From: JAAZMI01 sp050942615
Lineage (GTDB): Bacteria; Bacillota; Dethiobacteria; DTU022; UBA8154
Assembly (NCBI GenBank): GCA_050942615.1
Contig: JBMNNQ010000007.1
Location: 1 to 46,063, forward strand
DNA length: 46,063 nucleotides
Direction of reading: 5' to 3'
The position numbers were made by a program, and so were the translations under genes. This document shows, piece after piece, positions 8,500 to 16,383 of the stretch. Below the pieces are notes generated by a model, which did no database searches, was not told where the DNA came from, and saw only the letters and a program-made list of their open reading frames with translations. Positions within the stretch are counted from its first letter, which is position 1; every line of letters starts with the position of its first letter.

Positions 8500-8525
8500 C
8501 CGGGGTTAACTGCCCCGGTTTTTTT
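8500..8525 (+). terminator. Intrinsic terminator after ftsH
   Basis: CCGGGG (8500-8505) pairs with CCCCGG (8513-8518) around a seven-base loop and is followed by seven T residues. It ends the tilS-hpt-ftsH unit 12 bases after the ftsH stop. Confidence 0.9.
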
Positions 8526-8702
8526 GTGCCTTGCTTTTTCCCCTCTTTTCAGATTAAAAGTGAATTTACCGCTTGTCCCGGCAGGAATTTATTTTTTTGT
8601 GTAGAATACTTTTCGAGGAAGAAGAATGACTTAGGGCTTAGTAGGTAACTGCATCTAAATAATTGAAAAAATTGTTTTAAAAGGGGGTTGGGACACCCAT
8701 AA

Positions 8703-8716
8703 ATTAAACGTTTAAT
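8703..8716. promoter_or_regulatory. 14-bp perfect palindrome upstream of fhs
   Basis: ATTAAACGTTTAAT is a perfect inverted repeat about 90 nt before the fhs start, in an otherwise AT-rich leader that ends in GAAGGAGG just upstream of the ATG. It is a plausible operator for a dimeric regulator; the regulator is unknown. Nothing else was recognised in the 8526-8807 gap. Confidence 0.4.
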
Positions 8717-8807
8717 GAACAGGAAGGGCTGCCGGAGGGTAGGAGGTAAGTTAGATTATTTTTCTAGATTAAAAAAAAATAGGGTAAAGTTTTGAAGGAG
8801 GTTTACA

Positions 8808-10571
8808 ATGGCACTCGATCCAACCAAACATGAAGACTGGGAAATTGCTGAAGAGGCAGAATCGCGGATGAAAACAGTCTACCAGCTGGGTGAAGAGCTG
8901 GGACTGGAAAAGGAAGAACTTCTTCCTTATGGCCACTATGTGGCAAAGATAGATTTTAAAAAGGTTTTGGAACGTCTTAAGGACAAGCCGGATGGCAAGT
9001 ATGTTGACGTGACTGCTATTACCCCCACCCCCTTGGGAGAAGGTAAATCAACTTCCCTGTTAGGGCTGGTCCAGGGATTAGGGAAGCGCGGCAAGAATGT
9101 TATCGGGACAATCAGGCAGCCTTCAGGCGGGCCGACAATGAACGTTAAAGGTTCAGCTGCCGGTGGCGGCTTGGCCCAGTGCATTCCCTTGACAGAATTC
9201 TCTTTGGGCCTGACCGGCGATATCAACGCTGTGATGAACGCCCATAACCTGGCAATGGTGGCTTTAACCTCCCGTATGCAGCATGAATTCAACTACAGCG
9301 ACAATTTCCTGAACAAAATTAACCTGAAGCGGCTGAACATTGATCCCCGGAACGTGGAAATGAAATGGATCATGGACTTCTGCGCCCAGGCACTGCGTAA
9401 TATTGTGATCGGTATCGGGGGCAAAATGGACGGCTTCATGATGGAATCCGGTTTTGCGATCGCTGTTTCTTCTGAAATCATGGCTATTCTGGCCGTAGCC
9501 ACCGACCTGAAGGATATGCGGGAACGGATGGGCAAGATTGTTGTAGCCTATGATAAGCAGGGCAACCCTGTTACCACCGCCGACCTGGATGTTGACGGCG
9601 CCATGACCGCCTGGATGGTGGAGGCTCTGAACCCCAACTTGATGCAGTCCCTTGAAGGACAGCCGATGTTTGTTCATGCCGGTCCTTTTGCGAACATTGC
9701 TGTGGGACAGTCTTCTGTTGTGGCAGACCGTATTGCTCTTAAGTTAGCCGACTATGTAATTACCGAATCCGGTTTTGCAGCTGATATCGGCTTTGAAAAA
9801 TTCTGGAACATCAAGTGCCGTATGTCCGGCCTGAAGCCGCATTGCGCTGTTTTGGTAGCTACAATCAGGGCCCTGAAATGCCACGGTGGTGCACCGCTGC
9901 CCTTACCGGGACGCCCCCTGGATGAAGGCTATGAAAAAGAAAACGTTCCCTGGGTGGAAGCCGGTTGTGAAAACCTGGTTCACCTGATCAACGTTATCAA
10001 GAAGTCCGGTGTGAACCCGGTTGTCTGCATCAACGCTTTCCATACTGACACTGACAATGAAATTGCAGCCGTCCGCCGCCTGGCTGAAGAAGCGGGCGCC
10101 AGGGTAGCTCTTTCCAGGCACTGGGAACAAGGTGGAGACGGTGCACTTGAATTTGCCGACGCCGTTGTTGAAGCCTGTGAAGACGAAGCTGAATTCAAGT
10201 TCCTCTATGAACTGGATGTGCCCCTGCGCAAGCGTATTGAACTGATTGCCAAGGAAGTTTATGGTGCTGCCGGCGTTGATTATTCGGCTGATGCTCTGGC
10301 CAAGGTCAAGCGGATGGAACAGGATCCTGAAATGCAAAAGCTTTGCACCTGCATGGTCAAGACACACCTCAGCCTGACCGACAACCCCATGCTGAAAGGT
10401 GTGCCCAAAGACTGGAACCTCTTTGTCAGGGATATCCTTACTTATGGCGGGGCAGGGTTTGTCGTTCCCGTGGCAGGCACGATCAGCTTGATGCCCGGGA
10501 CAGGCTCCAACCCGGCTTATCGCCGTGTAGATGTTGATGTTGATACAGGAAAGGTCAAAGGATTGTTCTAG
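8808..10571 (+). CDS. fhs: Formate-tetrahydrofolate ligase
   Basis: 587 residues, slightly longer than the usual 555-560. The ATP site 'TPTPLGEGKSTSLLGLVQGL' (about 72-91), 'RQPSGGPTMNVKGSAAGGG' and 'LTGDINAVMNAHNL' are classic. It makes 10-formyl-THF from formate, ATP and THF: the first THF step of the Wood-Ljungdahl methyl branch in acetogens, or the ATP-yielding reverse step in syntrophic oxidation, as well as one-carbon supply. A very strong ribosome site (GAAGGAGG) and a more uniform codon choice than its neighbours suggest high expression. It interrupts the ftsH-coaX adjacency known from Bacillus. No other Wood-Ljungdahl gene is in the window. Confidence 0.96.
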   Translation: MALDPTKHEDWEIAEEAESRMKTVYQLGEELGLEKEELLPYGHYVAKIDFKKVLERLKDKPDGKYVDVTAITPTPLGEGKSTSLLGLVQGLGKRGKNVIGTIRQPSGGPTMNVKGSAAGGGLAQCIPLTEFSLGLTGDINAVMNAHNLAMVALTSRMQHEFNYSDNFLNKINLKRLNIDPRNVEMKWIMDFCAQALRNIVIGIGGKMDGFMMESGFAIAVSSEIMAILAVATDLKDMRERMGKIVVAYDKQGNPVTTADLDVDGAMTAWMVEALNPNLMQSLEGQPMFVHAGPFANIAVGQSSVVADRIALKLADYVITESGFAADIGFEKFWNIKCRMSGLKPHCAVLVATIRALKCHGGAPLPLPGRPLDEGYEKENVPWVEAGCENLVHLINVIKKSGVNPVVCINAFHTDTDNEIAAVRRLAEEAGARVALSRHWEQGGDGALEFADAVVEACEDEAEFKFLYELDVPLRKRIELIAKEVYGAAGVDYSADALAKVKRMEQDPEMQKLCTCMVKTHLSLTDNPMLKGVPKDWNLFVRDILTYGGAGFVVPVAGTISLMPGTGSNPAYRRVDVDVDTGKVKGLF

Positions 10572-10694
10572 TCAGGTAAACAGCCGTCAGGCTGGCCTGT
10601 AGAAAACTCAATAAACCTTTTATAAATGATGCTCATCTTTATACCAGATGTTAATAAATATTTCTGGTTTTGACGGTGTATTGATGGCAGAGTA

Positions 10695-10871
10695 GGTATT
10701 ATGCGTATAGTGCTAAGGGATGGGAAGTTGCCCTTAGACGAAGGGTGCCTGCAGGTATACAGGTGACCTGCGACATAATACCGCGTCCGCTGTCACACAA
10801 GAGCAAAGGTAAAAACACCTCTTTTCTCTTGGATGTGGCAGCCTGCACATCCAAAGAGGAAGGAGGTGTTT
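10695..10871 (+). ncRNA. Candidate structured RNA leader: three-way junction plus SD-sequestering hairpin
   Basis: The RNA folds by eye into a closing stem GGTATTATG (10695-10703) with CATAATACC (10774-10782). Inside it are two perfect hairpins, CTAAGGG/CCCTTAG (10713-10719/10731-10737) and GCAGGT/ACCTGC (10751-10756/10766-10771), giving a three-way junction. A roughly 25-bp hairpin follows (10813-10837 with 10846-10871); its right arm contains the AAGGAGG ribosome site of the small ORF at 10878. An alternative hairpin, AAAGGT (10805-10810) with ACCTCTTT (10817-10824), would free that site. This looks like an aptamer plus translational switch. It does not match the riboswitch consensus sequences I can recall. 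Structure is seen; function is inference. Confidence 0.55.
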
Positions 10872-10877
10872 CCTTCT

Positions 10878-11021
10878 ATGAAAACCGGAATAAAAACACA
10901 GGTATCGGCCAGAATAGCCCCGTTGACTGCTTTGAAAGTAATTTTGGAACGGACACTGAGCCTGCGTATAATTTTGGGCGGCGTGGAAGGTATACGTATC
11001 GGTTATGGTCCTGGGCCCTGA
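10878..11021 (+). CDS. Small basic protein of unknown function (47 aa)
   Basis: A 47-codon ORF starts at ATG 10878, 11 nt after a strong AAGGAGG site. The product is basic, with a Lys/Arg-containing N-terminal half, a hydrophobic run (LSLRIILGGVEGIRIG) and a Gly-Pro end (YGPGP). I see no signal peptide, full membrane helix or known domain, and I do not recognise the family. Its ribosome site lies inside the right arm of the long leader hairpin, so translation should be low unless the hairpin is opened. It is flanked by its own leader and a downstream terminator, as an independent unit between fhs and coaX. It could be a leader peptide rather than a stable protein. Confidence 0.5.
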   Translation: MKTGIKTQVSARIAPLTALKVILERTLSLRIILGGVEGIRIGYGPGP

Positions 11022-11071
11022 TAAAAACATGTTGCGCCCTGCAGCGCTAATATGCTATTGTTTTTACGAAG

Positions 11072-11106
11072 GCCTGTGCCGGCAATAAAAAAAGGTACAG
11101 GCTTTT
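11072..11106 (+). terminator. Intrinsic terminator after the small ORF
   Basis: GCCTGTGCC (11072-11080) pairs with GGTACAGGC (11094-11102), with one G-U pair, and is followed by TTTT. It closes the unit that contains the structured leader and small ORF, about 100 bases before coaX. Confidence 0.65.
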
Positions 11107-11207
11107 GCAGTTAAAAGCCGGTGGGGTGTTATTGCCGGTAACCTTGCAGTGATCTGTAGCAAATTTTTACTAAAGATATTCAGGTGGAAAATAAAGGGGT
11201 GGTCTGC

Positions 11208-11993
11208 TTGCTGCTGGCTATAGATGTCGGTAACACCAATATCATGTTGGGGGTTTATGATGGGAACAATTTACAGATGTGTTGGCGAATTTCCACAGAC
11301 CGGGCCCGTACAGAAGACGAATATGGTGTAATTATCAGGAACCTTTTTCAACAAAACGGTTTTCAGGCAGAATGTATCCAGGCCATGATTATTTCTTCTG
11401 TAGTTCCCCCCTTACGTTACCCCTTGGGCAGGATGGCCCAAAAATATTTTAAGGTATCTCCCCTGATTGTCGGACCGGGGATTAAAACCGGCTTAAACAT
11501 CCTGATGGACAATCCCCAGGAGCTGGGTGCTGATCGTGTAGTCAACGCCGTGGGAGCTATTGAGTTGTACGGTGGGCCATTGATTATTGTTGATTTTGGG
11601 ACAGCAACCACTTTTTGTGCAATTTCTGAAAAAGCAGAATATTTAGGAGGCGCCATCGCGCCTGGTATTCAAATTTCCACAGAGGCCTTATTTCAAAAAG
11701 CCGCCAAATTGCCCCGTGTGGAGTTGGTCAAACCACAAAAGGTAATCGGCAAAAACACCGTGGAAAGTATACAAGCAGGCGTAATTTATGGTTTTGTGGG
11801 CAATGTTGACGGTATTGTCCGGCGGATGTGCCACGAATTTCAGCATAAACCGCATGTTGTGGCAACCGGAGGCATGGCCGGCCTGATTGCTTCCGAATCA
11901 GAAACAATTGAAGACGTAAATTATTTCCTGACGCTGGAAGGGTTGCGAAGCATCTACGAAAAAAATATACCAAAACGAAAGGTAATTGAATAG
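11208..11993 (+). CDS. coaX: Type III pantothenate kinase
   Basis: 261 residues from TTG 11208. This start gives the family's usual N terminus 'MLLAIDVGNTNIMLGVYDG', with the Asp of the phosphate-binding 'DVGNTN', and has AAAGGGG eight bases upstream; an in-frame GTG at 11184 would add eight unlikely residues. Other signatures are 'GADRVVNAVGA' (residues about 101-111), 'IIVDFGTATTF', 'GGAIAPGIQIS' and 'VVATGGMAGLI'. The enzyme phosphorylates pantothenate at the start of coenzyme A synthesis and, unlike type II, is insensitive to CoA feedback. In Bacillus it follows ftsH directly; here fhs and the structured unit lie between. Confidence 0.96.
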   Translation: MLLAIDVGNTNIMLGVYDGNNLQMCWRISTDRARTEDEYGVIIRNLFQQNGFQAECIQAMIISSVVPPLRYPLGRMAQKYFKVSPLIVGPGIKTGLNILMDNPQELGADRVVNAVGAIELYGGPLIIVDFGTATTFCAISEKAEYLGGAIAPGIQISTEALFQKAAKLPRVELVKPQKVIGKNTVESIQAGVIYGFVGNVDGIVRRMCHEFQHKPHVVATGGMAGLIASESETIEDVNYFLTLEGLRSIYEKNIPKRKVIE

Positions 11994-12187
11994 CAGGCCG
12001 ACCCTATATTTATTATTTTAAAATCGGTCAGCAGGAATTTGACAGCGCATAAAAGAAATAAAGAATGAAAGGGATCAGGCGAAGGGGGTAGAAAAGGGGA
12101 AATAATGCAAAGTATAAAAATTGTCAGGTAACTTAACGGGATTTCGGTGGTTACGGAAACATCATCATTTTGTGAGGTGATGCATTT

Positions 12188-12586
12188 ATGGATGATTACA
12201 TCAGCAGAATAGTGTTTCGCTACGCAACGTTGCTAGTTGTTGTTTACGGTTTCTACGTGATTCTTCATGGCAGCGCTTCTCCGGGAGGGGGTTTTGCAGG
12301 GGGAACCGTTCTGGCCATGGGTTTTCTTGTCTATTTTCTTGTTTTTGGCGAAGGGTGGAGAGGAAAGTTACGTGGGGCGCCCATGGGGTTGGCTGTTTTT
12401 TTGCTTGGCACAGGGGCGGTGGTGGAAGGTATTAAGTTTTTGGTTCCTCAAGAACACGGACCAAGCAGCATTGTGCCCGGGCCGTTATTTGGCTGTGGTT
12501 TGGTCAGCTTGGCAAACTTTTGTATCGGGACCCTGGTGGCCTGCTCCATCTTGAGCATTATTTACCTTTTGGTAAAGGAGGAGTGA
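12188..12586 (+). CDS. mnhB: Mrp antiporter subunit MnhB/MrpB
   Basis: 132 residues with about four membrane helices. The N-terminal 'LHGSASPGGGFAGGTVLAMGF' stretch, a Gly-rich helix, is the hallmark of MnhB (equivalent to MbhF of membrane-bound hydrogenases). It is one of the small hydrophobic subunits that make up the Na+-translocating part of Mrp complexes. GAGGTGAT precedes the ATG. It is the first of ten tightly spaced genes (mnhB-C-D-E-F-G-mbhD-mbhE and two more antiporter-like genes). The short leader from 11994 shows no clear promoter hexamers. Confidence 0.92.
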   Translation: MDDYISRIVFRYATLLVVVYGFYVILHGSASPGGGFAGGTVLAMGFLVYFLVFGEGWRGKLRGAPMGLAVFLLGTGAVVEGIKFLVPQEHGPSSIVPGPLFGCGLVSLANFCIGTLVACSILSIIYLLVKEE

Positions 12587-12593
12587 AGCGGCA

Positions 12594-12971
12594 ATGGCAA
12601 TTGAATTTTCTAAGTTGATATTAAATTATCCCTATTTTATTTCCGTTATTATTTTTTCTTTAGGTTGTCTGTGTATTCTTACCCAACACAACTTGTTGAA
12701 AAAAGTAATGGGTATCAATATTATGCAGTCTGGTATTTTTTTGTTTTATATTGCTGTGGGCAACATCAAAGGCGGTATTGCTCCGATCTATGATCCCAGT
12801 TTGCCGGAGGCCACATTGTACATTAACCCACTTACTTCAACCCTGATTCTAACCGGTATCGTGGTCGGTTTTAGTGTGACGGCCTTTGCTCTGGCTCTCA
12901 TCGTAAAGCTTTATAACTTTTATGGAACGATTCACGCTCCTGATATCATTAGGATGAGATCATTAGGATGA
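12594..12971 (+). CDS. mnhC: Mrp antiporter subunit MnhC (NuoK-like)
   Basis: 125 residues, three predicted helices, with 'LGCLCILTQHNLLKKVMGINIMQSGIFLFYIAVG' resembling NuoK/MnhC; the conserved region 'NPLTSTLILTGIVVGFSVTAFALALIVKLY' lies in the third helix. In complex I and Mrp systems this subunit lines part of the ion path next to the large antiporter-like subunits. It begins seven bases after mnhB and overlaps nothing; the following gene's ribosome site overlaps its stop codon. Confidence 0.93.
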   Translation: MAIEFSKLILNYPYFISVIIFSLGCLCILTQHNLLKKVMGINIMQSGIFLFYIAVGNIKGGIAPIYDPSLPEATLYINPLTSTLILTGIVVGFSVTAFALALIVKLYNFYGTIHAPDIIRMRSLG

Positions 12972-12984
12972 GGTGACAAATAAG

Positions 12985-14469
12985 ATGTATTTGTGGGAAA
13001 ATATGCCCTTCTTTTTGGTAATCGGATCATTAATTGGCGCTTTTGGTATGGCTTTTTTTGCACGCTGGAAAAGGGAATGGTGCCCTTATCTTACAATACT
13101 CAGCGTAGCTTTTTCTTTTGTCCTCAGTTGCATTTTGGCTTACCGTGTGGCGGGAGGGGAAATTGTCCACTATTACGCCGGCGGCTGGCGCCCCCCTTGG
13201 GGGATTGAAATGATGATTGATGAACTGGGGTCCATGATGTTAATGCTTTTGTCGGGTAGCTTCCTGTTGATTGCCATTTACTGCGTAAAGGCTATTCCCC
13301 GGGAAATTCCCCCGTCTGTTTCGGGCTGGTATTATACATGCTTCCTCTTGACGCTTTCAGCGATGATGGGTATGGTAGCCACGAATGACTTCTTCAACAT
13401 ATTTGTGATGGTAGAAGTTACGGGTATCGGGGCCTGTGCGCTGGTGGCGGCCAAAGGGGAAAAGCTATCCACAGAAGCCGCCTTGCGTTATCTGATTCTT
13501 TCCTCCACGGGGGCGGCCTTTCTTTTGTTTGCGATTGCTTTCGCCTACCAGTTGACAGGAAACCTGAATATGACCTATGTTGCTGCTGAACTGGCCAAAA
13601 TAAAAGATCAGTATCCGGTCATTGTCTGGGTGATGATCAGTTTTTTTACAATTGGCCTGGGTTTGAAATCAGCACTTTTCCCCCTGCATCTATGGTTACC
13701 TGATGCACACTCCTCGGCTCCTTCCCCCTCCAGCGCCATTCTTTCCGGCCTGGTGGTGAAAGTATACATTGTGACGATCATGAGGGTCTATTTTATGGTT
13801 TTTGGTTTTGACCTTTTCACGGGCACACATATGCGTACCCTGATTTTGGTTATGGCTTCCATGGCCATCCTGTTTGGTTCGTTCTTTGCCTTTGCCCAGG
13901 TTAACCTCAAGCGCCGCCTGGCCTATTCAACAGTGGCCCAGATCGGCTATATCTTCCTTGGTTTTGGGCTGGGAACGGTCTGGGGTATCACAGCGGCTAT
14001 GTTGCATATTATTATTCACGCTTTTATGAAAGTGTGTCTCTTTTTATCAGCCGGAGCGATTTACTACCAGACAGGCAAGAAAAAAGTTACACAGCTTACA
14101 GGTTTGGGTTACCAGATGCCGGTGACGATGGTGGCTTTCACGATTGCTTCCCTTTCGATGATCGGCATTCCGCTTTTCGGCGGTTTTATTTCCAAGTACG
14201 GGATCGCTTTAGGCAGTTTACAGGCAGGCAACCCTTACTTCATCGCTTTGATTGTTCTTTCCGGGTTGCTTAACGCGGCTTATTATCTGCCGATTATCTG
14301 GCAGGCTTATTTTGTGTCCGGCCCGAAGATTCAAATGAAAATGGATGCTGTTCCGCTAAGTATGCTGCTGCCCATTATTGTCACGGCTGCAGGGGTGATC
14401 TACATGGGGGTTTTCCCCGGCGGAGCCTTAACATTCCTGGGTAAAGTAGTTACCAGGTTTTTATTATAA
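12985..14469 (+). CDS. mnhD: Mrp antiporter subunit MnhD (NuoN/NuoM-like)
   Basis: 494 residues from ATG 12985 (GAGGTGAC eight bases upstream; a GTG at 12973 would add four residues and overlap that site). It has about 14 helices and the proton-channel family region 'LFPLHLWLPDAHSSAPSPSSAILSGLVVKVY' (about residues 230-260) with the conserved Lys, followed by 'RRLAYSTVAQIGYIFLGFGLG' and 'IIIHAFMKVCLFLSAGAI' carrying the broken-helix His and Lys. It is expected to move protons in exchange for Na+ together with the other Mrp subunits. First of three antiporter-like subunits in the operon. Confidence 0.94.
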   Translation: MYLWENMPFFLVIGSLIGAFGMAFFARWKREWCPYLTILSVAFSFVLSCILAYRVAGGEIVHYYAGGWRPPWGIEMMIDELGSMMLMLLSGSFLLIAIYCVKAIPREIPPSVSGWYYTCFLLTLSAMMGMVATNDFFNIFVMVEVTGIGACALVAAKGEKLSTEAALRYLILSSTGAAFLLFAIAFAYQLTGNLNMTYVAAELAKIKDQYPVIVWVMISFFTIGLGLKSALFPLHLWLPDAHSSAPSPSSAILSGLVVKVYIVTIMRVYFMVFGFDLFTGTHMRTLILVMASMAILFGSFFAFAQVNLKRRLAYSTVAQIGYIFLGFGLGTVWGITAAMLHIIIHAFMKVCLFLSAGAIYYQTGKKKVTQLTGLGYQMPVTMVAFTIASLSMIGIPLFGGFISKYGIALGSLQAGNPYFIALIVLSGLLNAAYYLPIIWQAYFVSGPKIQMKMDAVPLSMLLPIIVTAAGVIYMGVFPGGALTFLGKVVTRFLL

Positions 14470-14489
14470 CTGTCAGGGAGTGATTATTA

Positions 14490-15017
14490 ATGTCTTCAAA
14501 CCGCTCGCTGCTAGACAGCTTCAAGCGGGATCTGGGCGGCTCGCTGCTTATTTATTTCCTGATACTGGCCTTCTGGCTGCTTGTTTCCTACAGTTTGCAT
14601 TGGCAGCATTTTTTTACGGGGATTATTATCGCTTTTATTGCAACACTGCTCTGGAATGAAATGACTGCTTATGAAACGGTAAGGACAAAATTTTCTGTAC
14701 GCCAGGTTTTCCTGTTTATACGTTATTTCTTTTACCTGATTTGGGAGATAATCAAAGCAAACATTGTTGTGGCCGGTATTGTACTTAACCCCAAGCTTCC
14801 TATTTCACCGGGAGTTATCATCATGAAGTTTAACCTGAAAAAGGATCTGGCGCGTGTTTTTTATGCCAACTCCATCACACTTACACCGGGTACGGTTACA
14901 GTGGAAATGGAAGGCGATCGTCTAGTGGTTCACGGCATGACAAAGGACCATGTCGATGGAGTCCGTGACTGGTATCTTTTGGAAATGGCGAAAGAACTGG
15001 AAGAAAGCGGGGAATAA
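14490..15017 (+). CDS. mnhE: Mrp antiporter subunit MnhE
   Basis: 175 residues: N-terminal membrane part of two to three helices (about 19-60 and 80-100), then a soluble alpha/beta domain with 'NSITLTPGTVTVEMEGDRLVVHGM', the signature of MnhE/MbhA. The subunit is structural in Mrp complexes and sits at the end facing the small subunits. GTCAGGGAGTGATT precedes the ATG; mnhF begins one base after its stop. Confidence 0.93.
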   Translation: MSSNRSLLDSFKRDLGGSLLIYFLILAFWLLVSYSLHWQHFFTGIIIAFIATLLWNEMTAYETVRTKFSVRQVFLFIRYFFYLIWEIIKANIVVAGIVLNPKLPISPGVIIMKFNLKKDLARVFYANSITLTPGTVTVEMEGDRLVVHGMTKDHVDGVRDWYLLEMAKELEESGE

Positions 15018-15018
15018 A

Positions 15019-15285
15019 ATGCTGGATGCTGTATTGAATTTCTATTCTTTGGGTTTGGCTCTTCTAGGCCTGGCGGCCCTTTACAGGGCATATTCCGGCC
15101 CCTCTGCTACGGATCGGATTTTGGCCATGAACATGATCAACACAGCGGTAATCCTGTATATTTTGATTTATGCCTACAGGTTTGGCCAGGATCATTATGT
15201 TGATGTGGCACTGCTTTTTGTGATGGTTGGTTTTTCGGCAACGCTGGCTGTTCTTAAGTTTCTGCGTGACGGCAGAATAATCTAG
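15019..15285 (+). CDS. mnhF: Mrp antiporter subunit MnhF
   Basis: 88 residues, three helices. 'YRAYSGPSATDRILAMNMINTAVI' (about residues 23-46) is the MnhF/MbhB core, including the conserved Gly-Pro and Asp-Arg. The ATG at 15019 gives the usual N terminus and follows mnhE by a single base; a longer frame from 14950 is only an overlap with mnhE. MnhF is one of three small subunits (E, F, G) thought to form the sodium-side module. Confidence 0.93.
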   Translation: MLDAVLNFYSLGLALLGLAALYRAYSGPSATDRILAMNMINTAVILYILIYAYRFGQDHYVDVALLFVMVGFSATLAVLKFLRDGRII

Positions 15286-15386
15286 CCGGGGGGGCCCCTT
15301 TATCCCTTGTTGGGGGATGCCTGCAGAATTATTTGGCCGGGTAAAATTTATCGTCCATTTTTTTACAGAGGAGGCGAGAAGGGTAA

Positions 15387-15755
15387 ATGCAAGCGGCAAA
15401 GGAAATTATTGTACTGGCTTTATTAATAGGAGGTTATTTTTTCCTGGCAGCGGGTGTAATCGGGCTTTTAAGGCTTCCCGATCTTTACAACCGGATCCAT
15501 GCCATGGGAAAATGTGATACTTTGGGTATCTGCCTGCCCCTGCTGGCGATGCTGATTTTGATTCCAGGGGCTTCCAACAAAATTAAGCTGTTGATGATTT
15601 TCGGGATAATCCTGACTGTAAACCCCGTGATGACACATTTAATTATGAAAACGGCTTATGATCGGGGCACTCCGATGGTTGAGGGGACTGTTATCACTGA
15701 TTTGTATGGCAATAAAAAAGAGGGTTCCCGCAGGAAGAAGGTGAGTGATAAATGA
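15387..15755 (+). CDS. mnhG: Mrp antiporter subunit MnhG
   Basis: 122 residues, three helices with a hydrophilic tail. 'GVIGLLRLPDLYNRIHAMGKCDTLG' (about residues 24-48) is the conserved MnhG/MbhC segment. A gap of about 100 bases precedes it, containing GC-rich sequence but no ORF; GGAGGCGAGAAGGG is the ribosome site. It overlaps the next gene (ATGA type) by four bases, showing translational coupling. Confidence 0.93.
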   Translation: MQAAKEIIVLALLIGGYFFLAAGVIGLLRLPDLYNRIHAMGKCDTLGICLPLLAMLILIPGASNKIKLLMIFGIILTVNPVMTHLIMKTAYDRGTPMVEGTVITDLYGNKKEGSRRKKVSDK

Positions 15756-16000
15756 TCATTGCACCGGAATATATTGTTTTTACACTTCTGACTTTGCTCG
15801 TTCTTGCCATACTGGCGATCTTTGTCTTTGAAGACCTTTTGCTTATGGCTATCATCTATGGAGGTTACAGTGTCGTCATGGCTTTTGTCTGGCAGATGCT
15901 CAATGCCCCCGATATCGCCATTACTGAGGCGGCGGTGGCCCTGGGTTCTTCCGTCCTGATGATTACTGTCATTTCCAGGTTGGGGAGGCGACCGGATTGA
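15752..16000 (+). CDS. mbhD: MbhD-like subunit (DUF4040, MrpA C-terminal type)
   Basis: 82 residues, three helices. 'GGYSVVMAFVWQMLNAPDIAITEAAVALG' corresponds to the MbhD/DUF4040 domain, which in single-chain MrpA proteins is found in the C-terminal extension. Here it is a separate gene, as in archaeal Mbh clusters. It carries conserved acidic residues (Asp and Glu of 'APDIAITEA') that lie in the membrane and are considered part of the ion path. It overlaps mnhG by four and mbhE by four bases. Confidence 0.9.
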   Translation: MIIAPEYIVFTLLTLLVLAILAIFVFEDLLLMAIIYGGYSVVMAFVWQMLNAPDIAITEAAVALGSSVLMITVISRLGRRPD

Positions 16001-16296
16001 ACTTTAACTGGCGTAGTTTTGCATTCAACGGTGTAATTGTAGTTCTGGTAGCGTTAATCGCCTCGGTACTGCTGCTATCCATCATGGAAATGCCCGTTTA
16101 CGGGGAGGTGACGAACCCGACCAATAACTATGTTACGGGTCGCTATGTGGATCTGGGGCCCACTGAAAGCGGTGGTACTAACTTTGTTGCCAATATCGTG
16201 CTGGATTACCGTGGATATGACACCTTGTTAGAAACAACGGTGATTTTTACCGCCGTAATGTCCATCATGGTTCTCTGGGGCGTTAAAAAGGAGTAA
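15997..16296 (+). CDS. mbhE: MbhE-like subunit
   Basis: 99 residues: an N-terminal helix (about 10-30), an extracytoplasmic stretch, and a C-terminal helix (about 74-94). The segment 'TNFVANIVLDYRGYDTLLETTVIF' is characteristic of MbhE and the very C-terminal part of MrpA. The TTG start at 15997 overlaps the mbhD stop (ATTGA), which is the only sensible start in frame. With mbhD it reconstitutes the MrpA C-terminal extension as two separate chains. An 87-base gap follows before the next gene. Confidence 0.9.
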   Translation: MNFNWRSFAFNGVIVVLVALIASVLLLSIMEMPVYGEVTNPTNNYVTGRYVDLGPTESGGTNFVANIVLDYRGYDTLLETTVIFTAVMSIMVLWGVKKE

Positions 16297-16383
16297 AAAT
16301 GCCTTGTGCAATAAACCATCCCTGTATACAAGCTTCAGTGGGTTGTGGGTTGTCAAGTATAAGAAATATTTTCGGAAAAAGGG

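Noticed and set aside
10695..10782. Purine, THF or ZTP riboswitch in the fhs-coaX gap
   Set aside because: It has a three-way junction like the purine class, but the conserved junction bases are missing; the THF and ZTP core sequences are also absent.
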